5,613 nucleotides of DNA from Deltaproteobacteria bacterium UBA2385 (lineage in GTDB: Bacteria > Myxococcota_A > UBA796 > UBA2385), in the NCBI GenBank assembly GCA_002343455.1, contig DDSR01000086.1, forward strand, positions 7,409-13,021, read 5' to 3'. Positions 1-4,599 of this stretch are shown piece after piece. The notes under the pieces are model-generated. The model worked only from the letters and a program-made list of their open reading frames with translations. It was not told where the DNA came from and did not search any database. Each line of letters starts with the position of its first letter. Within the stretch, counting starts at the first letter, position 1. Made by a program: the position numbers and the translations under genes.

Positions 1-1
1 T

Positions 2-769
2 GGCGACGCCCGCGGCGGCGCGGCCCTGGCGATCAAGCAGGTGACCGGCAAGCCGATCAAGTTCCTGGGCATGGGCGAGCAGCTCGACAAGCTCGAGGAG
101 TTCCGGCCCGAAGGCCTCGCCGACCGGATCCTGGGCTTCGGCGACGTCGTCGGCCTGATGAAGGACTTCGAGAAGGTCGTCGACCAGGACGCCGCCGAGA
201 ACGACGCCCGCCGGATGCTGGAGGGGCAGTTCGACTACGACCAGTTCCTGCGGCAGATCCACCAGATCCGCAAGATGGGCAACCTGCGCTCGATCTTCGA
301 GAAGCTGCCGGGGATGGGCGAGCTGCTGGAGCAGATCCCGCCCGAGGCGCTGGACGACCGCGAGCTGCTGAAGGTCGAGGCCATCGTGCAGTCGATGACC
401 CGCCAGGAGCGGCGCGAGCCGGACATCATCAACCGCTCGCGGATGATCCGCATCTCCAAGGGCTGCGGGCGCAGCCTGGAGGAGGTCGAGGCGCTGCAGG
501 AGCGCTTCAACCAGACCCGGGTGATGATGTCTCAGCTCGGCCAGAGCGGGATGTTCGGCGGCCTGGGCGGCGGGCTGCCGGGGATGGGCCGGGCCCAGCG
601 GCGCTCCGGGGCGACCGGGCCGGGCGGGATGCCCTTCCCCCCGGGCCTGATGGGCGGCAAGGCCAGCCCCGAGGACAACCTCTCCCCGGCGGAGCGGCTG
701 CGGCGGGCCAAGGAGTCCAAGGACAAGCGCAAGGCCCGCAAGGCGGCGCGTAAGCAAGGCCGCAGCTGA
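2..769 (+). CDS. ffh: Signal recognition particle protein Ffh, C-terminal part (5' end outside window)
   Basis: This is the SRP54-type GTPase. With 4.5S RNA it binds signal sequences of nascent membrane proteins and delivers ribosomes to the receptor FtsY. The reading frame is open from base 2 and gives 255 residues, so the N domain and most of the G domain are missing. Seen directly: the closing-loop motif DARGG at partial residues 2-6 and the GTPase motif FLGMGE about 20 residues on. A linker (GFGDVVGLM) then leads into the methionine-containing M domain, with LPGMG, SMT-x-x-ER, and an RNA-binding segment with SR and GCG (the GCG form also occurs in E. coli Ffh). After the M domain comes a Gly/Met/Pro-rich stretch and a strongly basic Lys/Arg tail of about 25 residues, longer than in E. 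coli. The stop is TGA at 767-769. In many bacteria rpsP follows ffh; here a glycosyltransferase starts 20 bases later. Confidence 0.97.
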   Translation, partial: GDARGGAALAIKQVTGKPIKFLGMGEQLDKLEEFRPEGLADRILGFGDVVGLMKDFEKVVDQDAAENDARRMLEGQFDYDQFLRQIHQIRKMGNLRSIFEKLPGMGELLEQIPPEALDDRELLKVEAIVQSMTRQERREPDIINRSRMIRISKGCGRSLEEVEALQERFNQTRVMMSQLGQSGMFGGLGGGLPGMGRAQRRSGATGPGGMPFPPGLMGGKASPEDNLSPAERLRRAKESKDKRKARKAARKQGRS

Positions 770-789
770 GCGGCGGGCGCCGGCGCAGG
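770..789 (+). other. Short spacer between ffh and the glycosyltransferase genes
   Basis: These 20 bases consist almost only of G and C. They hold no T-run after a hairpin, no recognisable promoter and no well-spaced Shine-Dalgarno sequence; the only AGG abuts the GTG start. The short spacing and missing terminator suggest that transcription from ffh continues into the glycosyltransferase genes. This is inference. Confidence 0.6.
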
Positions 790-1662
790 GTGCTGGTCCG
801 CGCGCCCGACCACCTGGGCGACGGGGTCATGGCCCTGCCCGCGATCGCCCTGCTGGCCGCGCACGCCGAGGTCGAGGTCCTGGCCCCCGGCTGGGGGGCC
901 GCGCTCTACCGGCACCTGCCGGTGCGGGTGCTGCCGCGGGAGCTGGCCTTCCGGCGCTCCTTCCAAGCCGAGCTGGCGGTGCTGCTGAAGCCCTCGCTCT
1001 CGGCCGCGCTGCGGGCGCTGCCGGCCCGGCGGAGGGTCGGCCACCCCAGCGACGGCCGCGCCTGGCTGCTGAGCGAGTCGGTGCCTGAGCGGGACGAGCA
1101 CCGCGCCGACGGCCTGCTGAGGATCGCCTGCGCCGCCTTGGGCCTGCCCTTTGAGCCTCCGGCCCTGCCGAGCTACCCGACCGGCCCCGCCGACGAGGCC
1201 GAGCTGCCGACGGATCTGCCCCCCGACGCGGTGCTGCTGCTGCCGGGCACGGCCAGCGCTGAGACCGTGGCCTGGAGAGGCTTCCCGAAGCTCGCGCTCC
1301 CCGGCCTGCTCGCCGCCGGAGGGCCAGGGGATGAGAGGGTGCTAGCATCGCTAGGCTGTCGGGTGCTCCCCACCCTCTCCCTGCCTGCCCTAGCGCTGCT
1401 AGCAACCCGAGTCCGCGCCGTCGTCGGCAACGACAGCGGCCTCCCCCACCTCGCCACGGCCGCCCGACGGGCCGCGGGCCTCTCCCCCGCCGATGTGCAC
1501 ATCGTCTACGCCAGCACCGATCCCGCGCGCACCGGCCCCCCCGGCAGTCGCCCCTGGCCGGGGCCTCGCCCGCCCTGCTGGCCCTGCTACGCCAAGTCCT
1601 GCACCATCGGCGCCCCCTGCCGCGACGCCGACCCGGCGGCCCTGATCGAGGTGCTGCGGTGA
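790..1662 (+). CDS. GT9-family glycosyltransferase, divergent heptosyltransferase-like (gene A)
   Basis: A 290-residue protein resembling ADP-heptose:LPS heptosyltransferases, which move heptose from ADP-heptose to the LPS inner core on the cytoplasmic side of the inner membrane. The GTG start at 790 places the family N-terminus (VRAP-x-x-LGD-x-VMALPA) at residue 3. Asp11 aligns with the catalytic-site Asp13 of E. coli WaaC. The C-terminal Rossmann half shows LLLPG (149-153), the donor-site motif VVGNDSGLPHLA (211-222), and STDPARTGP (242-250). A four-Cys cluster follows: C263-x2-C266-x4-C271-x5-C277. Oddities: the protein is shorter than the usual 340 or so residues. The Lys-Arg-Trp-Pro segment expected after LLLPG is replaced by AWRGFP. 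Some extra residues (RRAAGLSP) interrupt the usual HLA-to-STDP stretch. Two CTAGC-N3-GCTAG palindromes lie inside. The stop overlaps the next start (GTGA). The family is clear; acceptor and donor are not. Confidence 0.85.
   Translation: MLVRAPDHLGDGVMALPAIALLAAHAEVEVLAPGWGAALYRHLPVRVLPRELAFRRSFQAELAVLLKPSLSAALRALPARRRVGHPSDGRAWLLSESVPERDEHRADGLLRIACAALGLPFEPPALPSYPTGPADEAELPTDLPPDAVLLLPGTASAETVAWRGFPKLALPGLLAAGGPGDERVLASLGCRVLPTLSLPALALLATRVRAVVGNDSGLPHLATAARRAAGLSPADVHIVYASTDPARTGPPGSRPWPGPRPPCWPCYAKSCTIGAPCRDADPAALIEVLR
1342..1354. repeat. Interrupted palindrome CTAGC-ATC-GCTAG, copy 1
   Basis: A perfect 5-base inverted repeat with a 3-base centre, inside gene A. It is read as the codons CTA GCA TCG CTA G (Leu-Ala-Ser-Leu). 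It belongs to a set of five related sites between 1342 and 2807, all in the same codon phase. The function is unknown; a protein-binding site or a dispersed repeat are the obvious candidates. Confidence 0.7.
1390..1402. repeat. Interrupted palindrome CTAGC-GCT-GCTAG, copy 2
   Basis: A perfect 5-base inverted repeat with a 3-base centre, starting 48 bases after copy 1 starts. It is read as CTA GCG CTG CTA G (Leu-Ala-Leu-Leu) in gene A, just upstream of the VVGNDSG motif. The same 8 bases CTAGCGCT recur in copy 3. Confidence 0.7.
1648..1653 (+). promoter_or_regulatory. Shine-Dalgarno-like site for gene B
   Basis: GAGGTG lies 5 bases before the GTG start at 1659 and supports that start. It sits within the last codons of gene A, so ribosomes finishing gene A are well placed to restart on gene B. 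Confidence 0.5.
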
Positions 1663-2510
1663 ACAGCCTCGTCATCCGCCTGTCCTCGCTGGGGGACGTC
1701 GTGCTCTGCGGGGCGGTGACCGGCGGGCTCGCTCCGGTCAGCTTCCTGACCCGCCGGGCCTGGGCCGAGGTGGCCCGCGCTCTGCCCGGGGTGGAGGAGG
1801 TCCTGGTCTGGGAGGAGCTCTCCGCGGACTCGCTCCGCCGACCCTGGAAGCAGGTGATCGATCTGCACGCCTCGCCCCGCTCGCGCCGCCTCTGCCTGGG
1901 CCTGGGGGCGCCGGTGCGCCGGGTTCGTCGATACGATCTGCGCCGCCGCCTGCGGGTCTGGGCCAAGGCCGGCGCGCCGCCTCCCCCGGTCGTGCAGCGC
2001 TACGCCGAGGCGGCCGGCGTGCCGGTGGCGCCCCGGCCGTGGATCCCCGCGGCAGGCACGGGCGAGACCCTGGGCCTCGTTCCCGGCGCAGCCCACGCCA
2101 GCAAGCGCTGGCCCCTCGCCCGCTATGCGGAGCTGGCCCGTCGCTGGAGCGGGCCGGTCGTCGCCTTCGGAGGGCCGGAGGAGACCGCCGAGCTGAGCAG
2201 CCTGGGGGTCGAGGTGATCGCCGAGCGAGGCTTCCAGCGCACCGTGGAGGCGCTGGCCCGCTGCCGCCGGGTGGTGGGAGGCGACACGGGCCTCGTACAC
2301 CTCGCCCGGGCGATGGGTGTGCCGACCCTAGCGCTGTTAGGCCCGACCACCGCCGCCGACGGATTCTGGAGTGACGGGGCCGAAGTCCTGGAGCTGGATC
2401 TGCCCTGCCGGCCGTGCAGCCTGCACGGGGGCCCCTCCTGCCCGATCGGCGATCACCTCTGCCTGAGGGGCATCGAGGTCGAGCGGGTCTGGCAGGTCAT
2501 CCAGCCATGA
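1659..2510 (+). CDS. GT9-family glycosyltransferase, heptosyltransferase-like (gene B)
   Basis: A 283-residue protein of the GT9 family, whose members include the LPS heptosyltransferases WaaC and WaaF. The start is GTG in a GTGA overlap with gene A. The N-terminus reads VIRLSSLGDVVL, and Asp13 matches the catalytic-site Asp13 of E. coli WaaC. The acceptor-binding N-terminal Rossmann half ends near residue 130. The donor half has PGAAHASKRWP (142-152), the VVGGDTGLVHLARAMGVP motif (205-222), LLGPTTAADGFW, and a C-terminal four-Cys cluster: C250-x2-C253-x7-C261-x6-C268. It is shorter than the usual 320-350 residues, mainly in the N-terminal half, but all core motifs are present. It is more canonical than gene A, so it may carry the main heptosyl transfer while gene A adds a different or second residue (inference). 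Copy 3 of the palindrome, with the window's only in-frame TTA Leu codon, encodes L224-A-L-L227. The stop overlaps the gene C start. Confidence 0.92.
   Translation: MNSLVIRLSSLGDVVLCGAVTGGLAPVSFLTRRAWAEVARALPGVEEVLVWEELSADSLRRPWKQVIDLHASPRSRRLCLGLGAPVRRVRRYDLRRRLRVWAKAGAPPPPVVQRYAEAAGVPVAPRPWIPAAGTGETLGLVPGAAHASKRWPLARYAELARRWSGPVVAFGGPEETAELSSLGVEVIAERGFQRTVEALARCRRVVGGDTGLVHLARAMGVPTLALLGPTTAADGFWSDGAEVLELDLPCRPCSLHGGPSCPIGDHLCLRGIEVERVWQVIQP
2328..2340. repeat. Interrupted palindrome CTAGC-GCT-GTTAG, copy 3 (one mismatch)
   Basis: Identical to copy 2 except for C to T in the right arm. It is read as CTA GCG CTG TTA G (Leu-Ala-Leu-Leu) in gene B, directly after the HLARAMGVP motif. It contains the only TTA leucine codon I found in the window. 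Confidence 0.65.
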
Positions 2511-3523
2511 GGTGGCTGCTGGTGACCGGAGATCTGGCCCCCGCCTTCACCGGCGGGGTGGCCTCCTGGGTCGAGGATCTGGCCCGGGCGCTGGTGGAGG
2601 CCGGGCACTCTGTAACGGTGCTAGGGAGGGGGCCCGGGGACCGGGCCTGGGACGCCGCCCAGCCCTTCGCCGTCCGCCGGATCCCGGCCCGCTCCTGGCA
2701 GCGGTGGCAGGCCTTCTGGGTGGAGGCCTGGGGTCGAGGCCTGCTGGGCCGAGCGGACGCGCTGGTCTTCTCGACCTGGGAGCTGGCGACGCGGCTAGCG
2801 CCGCTAGCATTGCCCCGGATCCCGGTGGGCATCGCCTTCCACGGCAGCGACCTGACCCGCCTCTCCGCGGCTCCGCCGGGCTTCCAGAGGGCCGTCCAGG
2901 GCGCCACCTTGCTGCCGGTCTCGGCCTTCCTCTCCCGCGAGCTGGTGCGCCTGGGGGCGGCCCCCGGGCGGGTCCTGCCGATGCCGCTGCGGGTCCCGGA
3001 CCTCCCCGCGCAGCCCCGGCAGGGCCTGCTCTGCGTCGCCCGCCTGACCCCGCTCAAGGGGGTGGACCGGGCCATCCGCCTGGCCCAGGCGCTGGGCGAG
3101 CCGCTCACCGTGATCGGGGAGGGGCCCGAGCTGCCGGCCCTGCAGGCCCTGGCCGGCCCCGAGACCCGCTTCCTGGGCCGCCAGCGCCGGGAGCAGACCC
3201 TGGAGTGGATGTCCCGCAGCGCCGCCACCCTGCTGCTCTCCCGGGCGGACGCGGACGGCAGCGGGGCCGAGGGCCTGGGCCTGACCCTGATTGAGGCGTC
3301 GAGCCTGGGCTGCCGGGCGATCGCCAGCCCGACCGGCGGGCTGCCGGAGGCGGTGGGTCCGGGGCTGGTCCTGGAGGATCCCGACCGCCCGGACCTGGCC
3401 GCGGTGCGTGCCTTCCTCGCCGATCCCGATGCTCCCAGCCGTGCTCGCGCCTGGGCCCGCACCCGGCACGGGCCCGAAGCCTGCCTCGCCGTGCTGCTGG
3501 AAGCGATAGATTCGCGCTCATGA
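2507..3523 (+). CDS. GT4-family glycosyltransferase (gene C)
   Basis: A 338-residue retaining glycosyltransferase of GT-B fold, probably using a nucleotide-sugar donor to extend LPS core or another surface glycan at the inner membrane. The ATG at 2507 overlaps the gene B stop (ATGA) and gives the family N-terminus RWLLVTGDLAPAFTGGVASW, with the glycine loop at residues 16-17; an AGGT lies 9 bases upstream. Seen in order: FHGSDL (111-116) at the end of the N-terminal Rossmann domain; VARLTPLKGVDRAI (177-190), with the donor-phosphate-binding candidates Arg179 and Lys184; VIGEGPEL (202-209); and the EX7E signature, Glu255 to Glu263 in EGLGLTLIEA, followed by SPTGGLPEAV. No signal peptide or transmembrane segment is visible. 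An in-frame start 93 bases upstream is possible but lies within gene B and gives residues foreign to the family. Sugar specificity cannot be read from the sequence. Confidence 0.93.
   Translation: MRWLLVTGDLAPAFTGGVASWVEDLARALVEAGHSVTVLGRGPGDRAWDAAQPFAVRRIPARSWQRWQAFWVEAWGRGLLGRADALVFSTWELATRLAPLALPRIPVGIAFHGSDLTRLSAAPPGFQRAVQGATLLPVSAFLSRELVRLGAAPGRVLPMPLRVPDLPAQPRQGLLCVARLTPLKGVDRAIRLAQALGEPLTVIGEGPELPALQALAGPETRFLGRQRREQTLEWMSRSAATLLLSRADADGSGAEGLGLTLIEASSLGCRAIASPTGGLPEAVGPGLVLEDPDRPDLAAVRAFLADPDAPSRARAWARTRHGPEACLAVLLEAIDSRS
2612..2624. repeat. Degenerate copy of the palindrome, GTAAC-GGT-GCTAG (copy 4)
   Basis: The right arm GCTAG is exact and the left arm GTAAC differs from CTAGC at two positions. 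It has the same length, spacer and codon phase as the others, and is read as GTA ACG GTG CTA G (Val-Thr-Val-Leu) in gene C. It is included because it holds the only CTAG of the window outside the four better copies. Confidence 0.4.
2795..2807. repeat. Interrupted palindrome CTAGC-GCC-GCTAG, copy 5
   Basis: A perfect 5-base inverted repeat with a 3-base centre. With its flanks it forms two GCTAGC hexamers separated by GCC (2794-2808). It is read as CTA GCG CCG CTA G (Leu-Ala-Pro-Leu, residues 97-100 of gene C). Confidence 0.7.
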
Positions 3524-4599
3524 GGATCCTCCACCTCTACCGGCCCCGCCTCCCCGGGACCCGCGCGCAGTCGATCCAGGTGCTGCACGCCTGCCACGCC
3601 CTGGCCCGACTGGGGCACGAGGTCACGCTGCTGGCGGATCGGGACGAGCAGAACAAGGCCGATCCCCTGGTGGCGATGGGGCTGGAGCCGCTGCCGGGGC
3701 TGGATCTCCGCCTCTCGCCGACCAGCTACGCCCCGGCCGCCGGCTGGTGGTTCCGCGCCCAGGTCCTCTCCTGGTGGGCGGGCGCTCCCGGGGTGGTGCT
3801 GGCCCGGGACAAGCGCCGCCTGCGCTGGCTGCTGCGCGTCACGGCGGGCTCGCGGCGGCACCGGCTGGTGCTGGAGGCCCACGAGCTGGACAGCGCCATC
3901 GCCCGGGAGGCGGGCGAGGACCCCCAGCGGGCCCTGCGCTTGGAGTCCTGGGTGCTCTCGCGGGTGGACGGGCTGATCACCAACTGCGGGGGCACGATGG
4001 CCCTGTGGGAGCAGGCCTGGGGCGAGGCCCTGCCGAAGATCCGGGTGGTCGCCCACAACGCCGTCTCGCCCGAGCGGCGGCGCGGCCCGCGCAACCCCGA
4101 GGCGCTGGTGCGCTGTGTCGGCTCCCTGCGCGCCTACAAGGGCATCGAGGGGCTGGCCCGGGCGGCGGCGGCCCTGCCGATCCCGCTGGAGCTGGTCGGC
4201 GGGACCGAAGAGGAGCGCCGCGCCCTGGTCGACCTGCCCCCCAACGTCCGCTTGCGGGCGGCGGTGCCCTACCCGGAGGTCCCCGATCTGCTGGCCCGCA
4301 GCGCGGTGCTGCTGCTTCCGCTGGCCGACAACCTCTTCGGGCGCAGCCTGACCTCGCCCCTGAAGCTCTGGGACTACCTCGCCACCAGCGTGCCGATCGT
4401 CGCCCCGGATCTGCCCTCGATCCGGGAGATCCAGGCCCTGACGGGGGTGCCGCTGCACACCTACGACCCGGCCCACCCCGAGGGCCTGCCCCATGCCGTG
4501 GCCCTGGCCCTCAGCGCCGCGCCGCGCGGCCCCTATGTGCGCACCTGGCTGGAGCGCGCCCGGGAGACCCTGCCGGTGCTGCTGGGCCCGGCGGGATGA
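3520..4599 (+). CDS. GT4-like (GT-B fold) glycosyltransferase (gene D)
   Basis: A 359-residue protein with a glycosyltransferase group 1 layout, probably transferring a sugar in the same surface-glycan pathway as its neighbours. The ATG at 3520 sits in an ATGA overlap with gene C. No good Shine-Dalgarno is seen (GGAAG lies 16 bases upstream), so translation probably depends on coupling. The N-terminal domain begins RILHLYRPRLPGTRAQSIQV and carries ALARLGHEVTLL (27-38) and LEAHELD (118-124). The C-terminal donor domain has HNAVSPE (179-185), GSLRAYKGIEGL (201-212), and TSPLKLWDYLATSVPIVAPD (278 onwards), where other GT4 proteins read S-x-x-K-x-x-E-Y-x-A-x-G-x-P-I-V-A. The classic EX7E pair is absent: Asp285 stands where the second Glu is usual. 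This variant occurs in subsets of the family. Donor and acceptor are unknown. Confidence 0.87.
   Translation: MRILHLYRPRLPGTRAQSIQVLHACHALARLGHEVTLLADRDEQNKADPLVAMGLEPLPGLDLRLSPTSYAPAAGWWFRAQVLSWWAGAPGVVLARDKRRLRWLLRVTAGSRRHRLVLEAHELDSAIAREAGEDPQRALRLESWVLSRVDGLITNCGGTMALWEQAWGEALPKIRVVAHNAVSPERRRGPRNPEALVRCVGSLRAYKGIEGLARAAAALPIPLELVGGTEEERRALVDLPPNVRLRAAVPYPEVPDLLARSAVLLLPLADNLFGRSLTSPLKLWDYLATSVPIVAPDLPSIREIQALTGVPLHTYDPAHPEGLPHAVALALSAAPRGPYVRTWLERARETLPVLLGPAG

Noticed and set aside
770..789. GC-rich inverted bases in the ffh-gene A gap as a terminator
   Set aside because: There is no T-run and the gap is only 20 bases, so no rho-independent terminator can be supported.
532..1966. Several long minus-strand and alternative-frame open frames over ffh and the GT9 genes
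   Set aside because: They are Arg/Pro/Ala/Gly-rich shadows without motifs or plausible starts, opposite well-supported genes.
2337..2339. A single TTA leucine codon as a bldA-type developmental switch
   Set aside because: That control belongs to Streptomyces and its relatives; LPS-type GT9 genes argue against such an organism, and the codon is explained by the palindromic repeat.
2414..2506. Upstream ATG at 2414 as the start of gene C
   Set aside because: It would add 31 residues inside gene B with no family resemblance, while the ATG at 2507 gives the expected GT4 N-terminus and the same overlap style as the other junctions.
841..3325. Two GCGATCGC octamers (841-848 and 3318-3325), the cyanobacterial HIP1 sequence
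   Set aside because: Only two copies, both encoding Ala-Ile-Ala type segments, in very GC-rich DNA; too few to claim a signature.
2497..4494. A 665-codon open frame on the minus strand opposite genes C and D
   Set aside because: Its translation is low-complexity (Gln, Gly, Arg and Pro rich) with no family motif, and it lies opposite genes with clear GT4 motifs. Long antisense frames are common at such GC content.
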